A stretch of 64,000 nucleotides of DNA, from positions 6,094,858-6,158,857 of the forward strand of contig NC_087075.1 of assembly GCF_026151205.1 (NCBI RefSeq). The letters are read 5' to 3'. The translations under genes and the position numbers were made by a program. The notes below the pieces were generated by a model. The model was not told the DNA's origin. It searched no databases and saw only the letters and a list, made by a program, of their open reading frames with translations. The stretch comes from Bolinopsis microptera (Eukaryota; Ctenophora; Tentaculata; Lobata; Bolinopsidae). This document shows positions 1 to 11,186 of this stretch, piece after piece (position 1 is the stretch's first letter; each line of letters begins with the position of its first letter).

Positions 1-2
1 GT

Positions 3-491
3 GTCCAGTTCTTTGAGAAAATCCTTCTTTCCCACATAGAATCAGTTCGAGCCTCCATCAACAACCCTGAGCAGAAAGCGCTACTGATATCAGATGTGTT
101 TCGGGCCCAACACACACAGACACTAAAAGATCTGATGACAGCCAACAATTGCTTCCTACAGAAAGTTCCAGCTAATATGACCCATCATCTACAGCCCCTG
201 GACATATCTATCAATGGACTGGCTAAGAAATTCATGCGCAATAAGTACGAAGATTGGTACGCGAAAAACATAGTGTGTCAGCTCAATGGAGGAGTTTCAT
301 CAGACAATGTGAAAATTGATACCCGCTTGACAGTGATCCGTGAAGTACACGCTCTTTGGATCAACGAACTTTTTGTATATTTAAAAGGGAGGCCAGATGA
401 CATAAGGAAAGGCTTTGAGAAGTCGGGTATAACTGATGCTTGTAGATCAGACTTTACGGTGGATGATAATCCATTTGCAGATCTTGTTTAA
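3..491 (+). CDS. pogo/Tigger-type DDE transposase, C-terminal part (5' end outside window)
   Basis: The frame is open from the left edge to a TAA at 489-491, so the protein is cut by the window. It carries the hallmarks of the DDE_1 (pogo/Tigger/jerky) endonuclease: a DVFRAQ motif at about 93-110, holding the presumed second catalytic Asp, then VPANMTHHLQPLDISING at about 163-216, whose LQPLD Asp is the usual third acidic residue. A Trp/Tyr-rich stretch (KYEDWYAKNI) and a charged C-terminus end the protein. In these elements the enzyme cuts DNA at TA targets in the nucleus. No in-frame stop is seen in the visible part, so the copy may be young, but the N-terminal DNA-binding region cannot be judged. 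Family recognition is from motif memory. Confidence 0.8.
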   Translation, partial: VQFFEKILLSHIESVRASINNPEQKALLISDVFRAQHTQTLKDLMTANNCFLQKVPANMTHHLQPLDISINGLAKKFMRNKYEDWYAKNIVCQLNGGVSSDNVKIDTRLTVIREVHALWINELFVYLKGRPDDIRKGFEKSGITDACRSDFTVDDNPFADLV

Positions 492-2605
492 ATCTCTAGC
501 TATCCGTACCTCTAGCCATTTGTTTTATTAGTAGCTGTTAGCTATTCCAGTTATTTCTATTCATTTAAAATATAAGCCTTTTTACTTGGTCAAGCCATGA
601 ATGAGAGATTAGAAAACTAAAATTTCAAATATTATTTCACTTGGATATGAAGAAAAAGCCATCTTTCTATAGATTTCAGGGCCACAGGCCAAATGCCAAA
701 AGTTTGGTTAACAAAAAATTTAGCAGACGGAAAAGATTTATGCAATTAATTTGGTCTGCAAAAAATTTGGGCGAGAGGCCCGCTCAAATTTTTTGTCGCC
801 CAAATTTTTGGGAATTAAGGTATTTTAATTTGAAAAAACTTAAGTCACAGAATAGTTGACCTCAAGTTTATCCTATCTTCGTAATTTGGTGAATGGTAGG
901 CAGGTAGTAACAAACGCAAGGATAAATTCAGGCTAAATTTGTTGTTTAAAAATATTTTTTATAAATAAGTAAATTTGAGAATGATAGTGATACACACTAC
1001 ATTTCATCATATCAATAGTCGATTTGTGCAATACAATATTACTATAACACTAATATCTTAATATCTGCTGTTTTGCAGCTGTTAAATTGGTCATTGTTCA
1101 ATCAGCAATCTCTCGTGTGGTGTTTATAATTAATGATAATCAATAACTGAAGAATAAGAGCATCATTTTTCAGCCACTTTTTAAGTTGTAGCACTGCATC
1201 ACACGCTTTATGTTTTGTTAGTCTGGTCTAGCCACCAGTTTTCCCATGAACCAGAGAGTACACCTGGAAGTGCTTGTCCGTATCTTGTTATCCCAGGTGC
1301 TTTTAGAGAAGATCGCTTATATTATAATTAACTTTGTCATTGTGGTGTTGTTATCACCGTGCTGACGGTCACCACGATTCCATTTGATAACGGTAATTAA
1401 CATTGATATCACTTTTTTTCGTTTGGAAAGAAGAGACATTGGTGACGGTTCAGTCTACCAAATTTAGGGTTTTAGAAAACAATTTATCATTTTAATTTAT
1501 CAGTTTCAAATTTTGAGATCAAGATGAGCTGCCTGCACAATTTTATGATGCTCAATTTTATGATGCTAATCATTTTCATTTTCTACGACGTCAGATTTGT
1601 AATATGCATCATACAATCACTCTCGAGCTATAATTATATATTTTCTAATACCCAATCTCCCGGTTAAAGTTATATAAATTCCATTCTCACATTTCTTGTG
1701 CTGTATCTAGTGTATCTAGTGTATCTAGTGTGGCCTGAATGTAAAATATACCATACCCTATAATCCGAATATATAAATCGCAGTACGCAGTGAGTGTCCG
1801 CATTATATCTTCAATTGTGTTGTTATATTATATTGTGTTATTATTATATAGTCTGAGTTAGCACTTAGCTGAGCACCATGAAATTTTCGGGGATTTAATT
1901 TTTGTGGATAGACGAGTGCATGATTTCTTGTTACTATGCTATCTCATATCAAACAGCTGTTTGTTCGACAACATCCCTGTCCGCTTTATGTGTGTTATAT
2001 GTTATTAAAAGTAACGCGTTAAAATTTGACGCATATAAACAAAAGTTAAATTCAAATTGTATAATGTTACAACTTTACTACTAGTTCTTTATTTAGGACG
2101 GTGTTTGGTTCCGCCCTCCTGTCATGTCCACTGTTCATGTTACTGTTGTGTCCACCCTTCTAGTATAGTACCACCCTCGTGTCTTCCGCTTTTGTGTCCA
2201 CTGCCCTCGTGTCCGGTTCCCTTATTTTCTCGATCAATTGTCTCAATCAGCCTGAAAACTTTGATGCATCGAGTACTGCCTCATATCATTTTACATTTAG
2301 AAGGTATAGATTGTACTTTGTAGACAAGTTATAAAACTTTTCACTTCGTTGCCTCATGGGAACGCAGAACCGTATGAAAGTTGTGCAGTTCTCTTACAAG
2401 TGTGCTTTTCTTGTTAACTTGTTCCAACTCCGCCTGGAGTATATTATTCCGTTTTGAGTGTCATTACGTCTGGTTTATAGTTCAAGCTTCTTGACCTTGT
2501 TGTAGCTTTTTGTGACTTTAATCTGCAAGACAATCGCCTATGTACGTCTTTCATGCTGAAAACTTTTAGGTGAAGTTTCAAGCCAGTAGCTTGATCCAAA
2601 TCTTC
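492..2605. other. non-coding, AT-rich; one dispersed ~100 bp repeat
   Basis: No convincing exon is visible. A segment at 1689-1796 (starting ACATTTCTTGTGCT and ending CGCAGT.AGCAGTGAGT-like) recurs in diverged form at 11476-11568 in the same orientation. A short TGTATCTAG triplication sits at about 1710-1730. The stretch just before 2570 (CTTTTAG) looks like a possible splice acceptor for the sulfotransferase 5' UTR. Confidence 0.4.
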
Positions 2606-3850
2606 ATGGCGCTGCAATTCCACTCTAGACGGAACAACGTCCGAGTCTATCTCCGTTATTCCTGCGGGGTATTCCTGATGATTTATGCTATTATAATGGT
2701 AACCAGCATAATACCCGAGGAACGGGATTCTTCAGACGAATCTGATGTTAAAATCAACATTAAAATTACAACTACAAGAGACCCGGCGTTCGATCTAATT
2801 CCAAATCCTCACCACAAGCTCATTGTCTTATTAACTTCATTCAGAGGGGGCTCAACATTTCTTGGGAATGTTTTTGATATAAACCCAAAACTTCAATACT
2901 TGTACGAACCATTTTCTGGTGGACATATCCAAAATATGTATGAGAAAGGATGGATCAACGGTGCTAGAGTCGACCATACTCCATCGGATCTGAAAATGTT
3001 ATATATCCAACAGATTTTACACAATTGTTCTGTTCATGGAACTCCTTTTCCAGAGAGGCACGAATTTTGTGGAACCCCCGAAGAGAATCTCCATCGGTTA
3101 AACTCCACCACATGCAACACTAAAAACTGGATAAACGGGGCTGGCCACCAGGAAATATGCAGGTACAGAAACGTAACGGTCATGAAAGTAATACGTCTCC
3201 CAGTCCTATCAGATATTCTCAAAATATCCCAGATAAGATCTGCTAACATTTATATAATCCATCTCCTCCGGCATCCCTCACCTGTACTAATGTCCCGCCG
3301 TACTGGCGGAATGTTTTACATGTGGCAACACGCATCACACAAATCAGTGGAAGTTGGTGATGATTCAGAGAGGCGAGTCAGGATAGCTTGGGAAGCTTTC
3401 AACTACGGTAAAGATAATCTAGAATCTTCTGAGTTCGCAGCAAGTCATCGCTGGTTGAGGGGAAGGTACTTTCAGGTTACTCACAGAGATATGAGTTTGC
3501 AGCCTCTTAAGACTGTTCAGAGAATGTATGATTTCGTTAGGGAGATTCTTACTGATGAGGTGAGAGATTATATTGTGAGCATTACAGATGGATCACATGT
3601 GGCTGATGATGCTCAGACTGTTAATAAAGATAATAGTGTTATGAGAATTAAAAAGGACGCATTAGAGGTCCGCAAGAATTCAAGTGAAGTTGTGGATGCT
3701 TGGAAAAGGTTTTATACCAGAGTGTATTATTGGGATGTTATTTCAATTGAGGCTCAATGTAGATCTTTGTTTAGATTGATAGGGGATGACCAGTTTTCGG
3801 TGGATGGGATGTCATTGAGCAAATTGAAAACGTTGTATTTTGTAAATTAA
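2606..3850 (+). CDS. carbohydrate sulfotransferase (GlcNAc/Gal 6-O-sulfotransferase-like family), single coding exon
   Basis: A 414-residue type II membrane protein read from the ATG at 2606; it is also open upstream, but no earlier in-frame ATG is seen. A hydrophobic anchor spans residues about 17-36 (YSCGVFLMIYAIIMVTSII), followed by a short stem. The 5'-phosphosulfate loop of PAPS-dependent sulfotransferases is clear at about 76-90 (LLTSFRGGSTFLG), with YLYEPF after it, and the 3'-phosphate-binding segment is at about 213-230 (IIHLLRHPSPVLMSRR). Together these match the Golgi CHST1-7 group, which transfers sulfate from PAPS to the 6-hydroxyl of sugars on glycoproteins or proteoglycans. Exact substrate cannot be told. 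Having no intron in the coding part is common in this family. TTTTAG at 2564-2569 suggests a 5' UTR intron. Confidence 0.88.
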   Translation: MALQFHSRRNNVRVYLRYSCGVFLMIYAIIMVTSIIPEERDSSDESDVKINIKITTTRDPAFDLIPNPHHKLIVLLTSFRGGSTFLGNVFDINPKLQYLYEPFSGGHIQNMYEKGWINGARVDHTPSDLKMLYIQQILHNCSVHGTPFPERHEFCGTPEENLHRLNSTTCNTKNWINGAGHQEICRYRNVTVMKVIRLPVLSDILKISQIRSANIYIIHLLRHPSPVLMSRRTGGMFYMWQHASHKSVEVGDDSERRVRIAWEAFNYGKDNLESSEFAASHRWLRGRYFQVTHRDMSLQPLKTVQRMYDFVREILTDEVRDYIVSITDGSHVADDAQTVNKDNSVMRIKKDALEVRKNSSEVVDAWKRFYTRVYYWDVISIEAQCRSLFRLIGDDQFSVDGMSLSKLKTLYFVN

Positions 3851-5548
3851 ACTGACTGGTACATATTTAACTTTAATGATGTACTAACTAATTTATTGAT
3901 TGAGTTATTGTTTTATTTTTTCAACTTTGTACAACTCTTTCTCAATCACTGGCGACAGAAAACTGTAATGACAGCTCGCGTAAATATATATTCAAATTAT
4001 CCACGAGTAAGATAACATTTAATTTGATAAATATCGTATATGGACACGTTCATTGAAGTTTGAGGATATTGGTAAATATTAGTGACCCTACTAAATGGCA
4101 CGATGATGTAAAATTTGTCACACTATAAAACTATATAAACCCTCAATGGTTAGGATAATCGTTTCATCCTCTAGATAAACTTTGTCGCATAACGATATCT
4201 TTATCAGACGATAAGTTGCCGTGTTTGACCAAATTTTCGAATTTCCATTCTATAGGATAGTTGCATATGACTATTATCTACATATTTAGCGACTTTTTTC
4301 GTTAAATGGTTGCACCATGTAAACTCCGTCACACATTTAAGAAATTTATATGAGGGATGTTTATGACATCCTGACAAGAAATGCAGAATAGTCTAGCATT
4401 ATTTTGTGAGCTGATTGTGTTTGGAATTGTTCACATATTTCATTGTTATAGGCAAATACAAATACAGAAGGCAGAAATGGGTAAACTTTGTCACATACAT
4501 TTGTATGATATCTCAACATATGTGAAATTGAGTAAATATTAGTATACCAACTTAAACACCCTATATTACGTACTATGGATCAATTAACAATATTTGAACC
4601 ACACACCGGTCATATAAATTATTATATGGCAGTGATATGTTAACATTGGCAAAATTTCAACACCTGAACATGGTAAAAATTTGTAAATTTCGTCACAAAA
4701 AAAATATGATAACTTTATTTGCTATTTGTTGGCAAAATAACTATTTTATCGACATAGGTATGGTGATAAAGTAAAATTATATCCTATTCGAGGTATGATT
4801 CTTCAAAATTGGGTGCAAGAAATGTAAATTTCGTCACATCAGCCCTTGCATTAGTTAGATAGATTTTCTTTCATATCAACAGTCCTTATTATAGTTAGAA
4901 TGGATTTATACAGGAAATATAGAAACCCATGCCAATTTTTCATCACATTGAAATTATACTGTTGGGGCAGGAAAAGTAAATTTCGTCACATTTCAGTAAC
5001 TTAGTAAAATTAAACTCAGCATTGTTAAACTTGAGTTCTAGTTTGCTAAACAATAACCAACCAATAATTCCTGGAAGAACATTGAATTCTAACCGAGGTA
5101 TGGTTCTTCAAAATAGGGTCAAGAAACGTAAATTTCGTCACATACGAGTACGTCATTGTAAAATTTAGATACAATTTCTTTCACGTGAACAAGGCACAAA
5201 TACCTGATAACACCTGGAACTCAGATTACGATCTTATCATGTTTGCTTTGCAACTCATGGACACCCAGGTAGGAAACTAGTTACTAAGTAACGTGGTTAC
5301 CTGGCCTAGTAACCGAATTCTAACCGAGGTATGGTTCTTCAAAATAGGGTCAAGAAATGTAAATTTCGTCACATATACATACGAGTACGTCATTGTAAAA
5401 TTTAGATACAATTTCTTTCACGTGAACAGTCCTAATTACAGTCCGAAATGATTAATACAGAGATACAGGAAATATAAAAACCCCTGCCCATTTTATAATG
5501 TATGTAATAATATGTTAATCACAGACTATTTCATTCTATAATCATTGT

Positions 5549-5888
5549 TTCCAAATTTAACCTATTTACGATGTCATTTTGTGACGATGTTTACATCAAC
5601 TGCCCTATACTTGAATCAACTGTATCCGTGTATCGTCCTTATATAGAGTTTTCCCGCAAAATTTAACTTATTTACGATGTCGTATCATTTTGTGACGATG
5701 TTTACACCAACTGCCCTATACTTGAATCAACTGTATCCGCGTATCGTCCTTATATAGACTTATAGAGTTTTCCCGCAAAATGTAACCTATTTACGATGTC
5801 GTATCATTTTGTGACGATGCTTACAACAACTGCCCTATACTTGAATCAACTGTACCCGTGTATCGTCCTTATATAGAGTTTTCCCGCC
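5549..5888 (+). repeat. tandem repeat, three copies of ~106-119 bp
   Basis: Units begin at ATTTACGATGTC at 5564, 5670 and 5789. Each holds CATTTTGTGACGATG, ACTGCCCTATACTTGAATCA and a TCGTCCTTATATAGA..TTTTCCCGC tail. A diverged fourth copy is visible at about 8309-8400. TATATAGA followed by TTTTCCCGC resembles a core-promoter string, but nothing transcribed is seen next to it. Confidence 0.75.
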
Positions 5889-6233
5889 TTCCAAACCAAA
5901 ATCAGATATAAATGATTCACCCAGAATTTCAAATTCCATATAATGTGACAGAATTTACATCATTTCCCAATATAACCAAGTGCATGTATTTGCTAACTTT
6001 TCAAAACAACATATTTTAGGGCTATGATTAGTTATTATAAGAGTTAGGTAATCGTCATCAGATTAACAGATCTTTTTTTTGTAGTTTGGATCGATTAATA
6101 TAGGCAATTAAGCATCATATATCAATTTTAACACACTATCTTGATATTGTTGGGGCAGGGAAAGTTAATTTTGTTACATTTTCAGTGTCTTTGACAAATT
6201 AATCTAAAATTGTTAAACTTGAGCTCTGATGTT

Positions 6234-7525
6234 CTAAGATGAGAAGTATGTATCATACGTACTTTTCAAAGTATCGCACAAGTACGTACTTTTAAAATAC
6301 TGCGGAAAAGTACGCAGATACAATAATGTAGTGCACGTGTCAAATTTTCGCGCGGTTTTTAAAATTTCGCGCGATTTCAGAGTCTTATAAGTTGTAGATC
6401 ATCAAAGAAGAGTTGTAGCGAGAGTTTTACAGCTAGACTGATGAAGTTTGACAGCGGTATCGCCCTGAGAAAACTCGAGCATTACAGGCTAAATGTGGAC
6501 AGCGAGGGGCTCAATTTATACACCGAAGTGGATTCGTTGCAGAATCTACCAAATCCTATGTTGTATTGGAGATACTATAGCCCACAGAGTTATGAGGTTC
6601 TCCATTTGATCGCTAGAAAAGTTTTTAGTGTTCTGACTTCTTCCTCAGTCTGTGAACAAAATTTTAGAGACATGGAGTATATCTACTGCAGTAGAAGACT
6701 ACGCACTAAGCCTGAGAGATTCAACAAATTGATCTACATCTACTCTAATGCAAAACTGAAACGTTAAAGGCAAGACTATTATCGGCTCGAGAATTGAGCA
6801 TAAATAGTCGACTTCTATCCAGAAATGGGGGTCAAACACTAAATCTTTAGCGCACTCAAACAAATTCTTGTATGCATTACTTTTATTGCTAACAGACTCA
6901 GTAAGGGTTGGATCAATATAAGTCTAAATCAAAGTATCCTTGGAACCCTTCAGTCTCTCCAACATAATAAACTGGGTGGCAAACCGAGTTTCCCCTGAAG
7001 GCCTGGCAATGGAAACGCTAGTACTTTGCCGGATAATTGGGCTATGTCCGGCATTTTAATTTCATAATAGCAATTAACGTTCATTATGTTCCGAACGTTA
7101 AAATCTTTTAGCGAACGCGTTCACAAACTATTTTTAGTGAACGTTCCGTACGCGGTACGTTCACTACAACTAAGGTTAAAGCTGAAAATAAATTTGATCT
7201 GTTGAAATGATGATGCTAGAAAGTTCATTGTTTTTTGTTTTGATGAAATGATGAAGCTTATTAAACTTTCTTTGTTATCTGCGATTGAGTGTTTCTATTA
7301 TCTCCATGAATATGGCTTTCAAAACCATCATGACAATGAAATTTCAATCGTGGAAGTCGGGAGTTTCCAATAAATAAAACGTCGGATCTAAAAAAAGTTA
7401 CATCGCGCCTGTGAAAATAAGTTTGAAAATTTTTTGAATCGTACACTGAGGTATCATACGTACTTTTCAAAAGAAAGTACAAGTACGTACTTTTCGCCCG
7501 GTATCATACATACTTCTCATCTTAG
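6234..7525 (+). mobile_element. hAT-type DNA transposon, internally deleted, 8-bp target duplication
   Basis: Element ends are inverted: CTAAGATGAGAAGTATGTAT at 6234 and its complement ending at 7525, with a further GTACTTTTC block inside each end. It is flanked by CTGATGTT at 6226-6233 and 7526-7533, an 8-bp target duplication as made by hAT transposases. The neighbouring repeat copy at about 7830 shows the uninterrupted target, so the borders are firm. The 1,292 bp interior codes only for the C-terminal transposase segment at 6441-6767, so the copy is not autonomous. Repeated ATCATACGTACTTTTC-like strings near both ends (6250-6300 and 7450-7510) are probable subterminal transposase-binding repeats. 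Confidence 0.88.
6441..6767 (+). pseudogene. hAT transposase C-terminal (dimerisation) remnant
   Basis: A 108-codon open segment. Its middle reads WRYYSPQSYEVLHLIARKVF then VLTSSSVCEQNFRDMEYIY and SRRLRTKPERFNKLIYIYSN. That is the order of the hAT C-terminal dimerisation domain: a Trp, a hydrophobic helix, SS..CE..F, R.RL.P and a final helix ending in Asn. The catalytic RNase-H-like region is absent, so this is a fragment left after internal deletion, still intact as a frame. It lies inside the hAT element with perfect 8-bp flanks. Confidence 0.8.
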
Positions 7526-8648
7526 CTGATGTTCTAGACAATATTCTACCAATCGTTTCTGAAAGAATGCTGAATTCTAATAGAGTTATAGATCTTCAAA
7601 ATAGGGGCAAGACATGTTTACTTTGTCACATCAGTTATTATAAGAGTTAGGTAATCGTCATCAGATTAACAGATCTTTTTTTTGTAGTTTGGATCGATTA
7701 ATATAGGCAATTAAGCATCATATGTCAATTTTAACACACTATCTTGATATTGTTGGGGCAGGGAAAGTTAATTTTGTTACATTTTCAGTGTCTTTGACAA
7801 ATTAATCTAAAATTGTTAAACTTGAGCTCTGATGTTCTAGACAATATTCTACCAATCGTTTCTGAAAGAATGCTGAATTCTAATAGAGTTATAGATCTTC
7901 AAAATAGGGGCAAGAAATGTTTACTTTGTCACATCAGTTATTATTAGAGTTAGGTAATCGTCATCAGATTAGCAGATCTTTTTCGTAGTTTGCATTGATT
8001 TATATAGGCAATAAAGCAGCCTATGCTAATTTTTACACACTATCTTGAAATTGTTGGGGCAGGAAAAGTTAATTTTGTCACATTTTTAGTGACTTTGACA
8101 AATTTAACCTAAAATTGTTGAACTTGAGCTCGATGTTCTGGACAATATTCTACCGATTTTTTTCTGGAAGAATGTTGAATTCTAATAGAGTCATAGAATA
8201 TATAGATCTTCAAAATAGGGGCAAGACATGTTTACTTTGTCACATCAGTTATTATAAGAGTTATTATAAGAGACTATTTCATTCTATAATCATTGTTTTT
8301 AACATATTTACGATTTCGTATCATTTTTTGTGACAATGTAAACATCAACTGATCTGAACTTGAATCAACTACATTGTCATCATATGAAGTTTTCCCGCCT
8401 TCCAAACCAAAATCAGATATAAATGATTCACCCAGAATTTCAAATTCCATATAATGTGACAGAATTTACATCATTTCCCAATATAACCAAGTGCATGTAT
8501 TTGCTAACTTTTCAAAACAACATATTTTAGGGCTATGATTGGCAGAAGAACCATCAAATAATGAGTTGAAAGGGTTTTGAGGACACCTCACAGTAGAAAA
8601 GAGGTCTCGTATTCTGAGTGTGACAAAGTTTACGAAATATTGCCTTAA

Positions 8649-10679
8649 AGGACCAGTTAACTGAAAAATTTGTAGTCTCCAATTTGGCTAAGATTTAAAT
8701 CAGCTGTGACAAACTGGTAAAGAATCGTATCGCCGAAAGAACCAACTCTCTAGCGTACTTGTAACGCGTGTTATTGCAATAATAAGCTGTGGCCTCGTGA
8801 CGTCATAAAGTCCCTCAGTGCGCGCTTGCATAGCGTAATTTACATTACAAATGTTTATCATCGTCAATAAAACACATATAACTCACTCAAATTTTAGAAT
8901 TATGACTATTACCCTAGTTCTCCAAAATCCTTATAGTTTTGACTATCATTCTAACTAAAGGAATAGCTGATTGGATGTACAGTGCTCACGTCATGATTTT
9001 AAACAGTGATATAGGTTCTTGAACAGTGGCGGGTGAATGTACGGTTAGAAAGTTTCTGCTATTACAACTTATGTCATATGTGATAATTTTGGATTGTTTT
9101 CATTGCTTAATTAGCTGCTTAACACAAGTAGCTAGGGAGACTGTGCCGATTATTTTTCCCCAGTCCATGAAACTCTAACGAATTTAGAAAGGATCTAGAT
9201 AAGTAGGAGTTTGTTCAATTCCGAGAGCAATTATATTTATAGCATAGCGAAATTTATAACTTTAATCCGCATGTGTCAGCCAGCACAGGAGACAAGAAGT
9301 CTGGCTACTTTACGGCCGTTCCTCTGGGACCATTAGTAGAAGTAGCTTCTATCAGAACAGTGCCGTGGGAACAGAATTCCCGCCAAAATACCCGGTCTCG
9401 GGTCTACCAAATAGTAATACCGATTGGACTTGGAGTGTACGGTGTGCGGTGTGTCTTGAATTAGACTTACGGCTTACATAGTTGTTATCCTAATTGCATT
9501 ATCATCGGTACATAACATAAATAAACTACTGGTAAGTTTAAATACCAAGTGCAAACGTGTTCAGTCAATCGACCCACTGAACAACTATAGAATTTCCAAG
9601 ACCCTATTATTCTCTGGCCATATATTACGGCACGATCGATTGTTAGATGGCTAAACGACCAACGTTAATACTTAATCTATACAATTCTAAAACTATGAGC
9701 TAGCACTTTAATCTAAAAATACACTTTTTATATTACTCCTGATTTTTACATTTCACGTAAAACATTGTCGCCACAGGTTGATCATGGACACTAACAGCTT
9801 GATTTGAGATAAATGACTAATAAGTTTCTCTAAAGTTAACTCTAAAGTTGTGTAGTCCAGTCATTTATGGACATTTATGAAAAATGAACCTGCAAATATT
9901 CAAATACTCACGAAACTTTGCACAGACCTTCCCGAAGGTATGAATAAACGATTTTCGTTTGGAGACATTTTTTTACCGTGGAGAAAACCCAGGAGGGCCA
10001 CGCCCATATTGACCCAATAACGTAACCGACCCCTTGCTCCTGAAGGTCGTAGAGTAGAGACTTCAAAATAGGCTTAAACGAAGCCGCATATGCATGTTTA
10101 TATAGTGTTTACTTTTCGAAAAATTCGCCAAAAACCATTTTGGGCGTGGTGCTGAGCCCATTTTCGATAGGATCGTGATAGAGTCTTTAGACAGGGTGCA
10201 AAAGAACCGCAATTAGCATATTAATATATGACTTACGAACAAACATATGCCTTAAAGTGCTTACTTTTTCATTTATTGGGGAAAAACTGATTTTCGGTTC
10301 CAGAAATCATGCAAAACTATGGATATCTGGTAAATTGGGCTATGAAGGCCCTAAAGGTTTTTGAATGTGTGCAAATTGTGCAGAATGGCCATGTTTATAT
10401 ACAACTTATGAAGCAACATGTACCCTAAATTACTTACTTTTCGAGTTATTCGGGGAAAAACATTGTATTATGTCCATTTTCTACCTGTAAAATACAGTCT
10501 CACGAGCTCTTCTGCGCGCGCAAGGGACTTTATGACGTCATCGCCAAAATAATACAAATGCTATTTACACGCGTTAGAGAGCAGTTAGAGATTTAGGAAT
10601 TTCAACACGTTGATTAGTTTGCTATTTGTCACAATCTGTCAAAATATGAGGATAACTTTTTTTTCAGTTAACTGGTCCT
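8649..10679 (+). mobile_element. non-autonomous TTAA-type DNA transposon, copy A (Kolobok-like ends)
   Basis: The element begins AGGACCAGTTAACTGAAAAA at 8649 and ends with the inverse at 10679, flanked by TTAA at 8645-8648 and 10680-10683. A second, more diverged inverted block (GACGTCATAAAGTCCCT at about 8799, inverse at about 10525) extends the terminal repeats to roughly 190 bp. No transposase is encoded; the only longish frame (9273-9464) lacks family features. TTAA duplication fits the Kolobok or piggyBac superfamilies, and the AAAGG-type end favours Kolobok. Copy B at 12648-14678 has exactly the same length in the opposite orientation. Confidence 0.85.
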
Positions 10680-11186
10680 TTAAAGCCGTTCGATCCGTGC
10701 CCTTTAACCAATGTTGTATCATAATTGTTAGATTGACCTAATCTACTATATTTCCGACCAAGGAATGATAATTGGGCAGCTATGGTAAACAATGTCACAA
10801 AAATGTGACATTTTTTACATTATAGTGCCTAAAAGCAATACATTTTCTTTCTGAGCAGTGCATATGGGAGTATGGGTCACGTGGCTAATGTTCACAATAT
10901 CTCGTGACGAACGTCGTCCGCAGCTGTAGTTGAAATTTAATACTTTAATATGTTTGTTGAGGGACAGTTAACAATGGACACGTGACTGCCATCATGACGA
11001 AGTGGGTTTATAGCCACACCTTGAGTTTGATCTGAAGGTCAAGGTTTACTGATCAGTGAGTGATCTGAGGGTTTTCTCCGCGAAGCTTGCGCATTCCCAG
11101 TGAAAACCTTTTATGTTAGGCCATCTAAATTCCAAAAGCAAAGCTTAATACTTTTTGCTTTACTAACCAAGTAAATTTATGTTCAG

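Larger units (their letters stand above)
6030..8250 (+). repeat. three direct copies of a ~305 bp repeat, first copy split by a hAT element
   Basis: Copy 1 runs 6030-6233 and resumes at 7526-7632 after the insertion; copy 2 is about 7633-7937 and copy 3 about 7938-8247. Each begins GTTATTATAAGAGTTAGG and ends with CAAGA(C/A)ATGTTTACTTTGTC. Copies 1 and 2 are nearly identical, and copy 3 has more changes. The unbroken copies give the empty-site sequence that proves the insertion in copy 1. Confidence 0.85.
4100..8640. repeat. repeat field with recurring GTAAATTTCGTCACAT motif on both strands
   Basis: The motif GTAAA(T/C)TT(C/T)GTCACA or its reverse (TGTGAC..AATTTAC) recurs at about 4107, 4328, 4488, 4690, 4828, 4980, 5130, 5365, 7625, 7920, 8080, 8230 (forward) and about 5945, 8455, 8622 (reverse). 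A 148 bp block at about 5888-6035 is repeated almost exactly at about 8393-8540. A block around GAATTCTAACCGAGGTATGG (about 5085 and 5317) is also duplicated. This looks like layered copies of a non-coding element that ends in the motif. No gene was found apart from the hAT remnant inside it. Confidence 0.6.
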
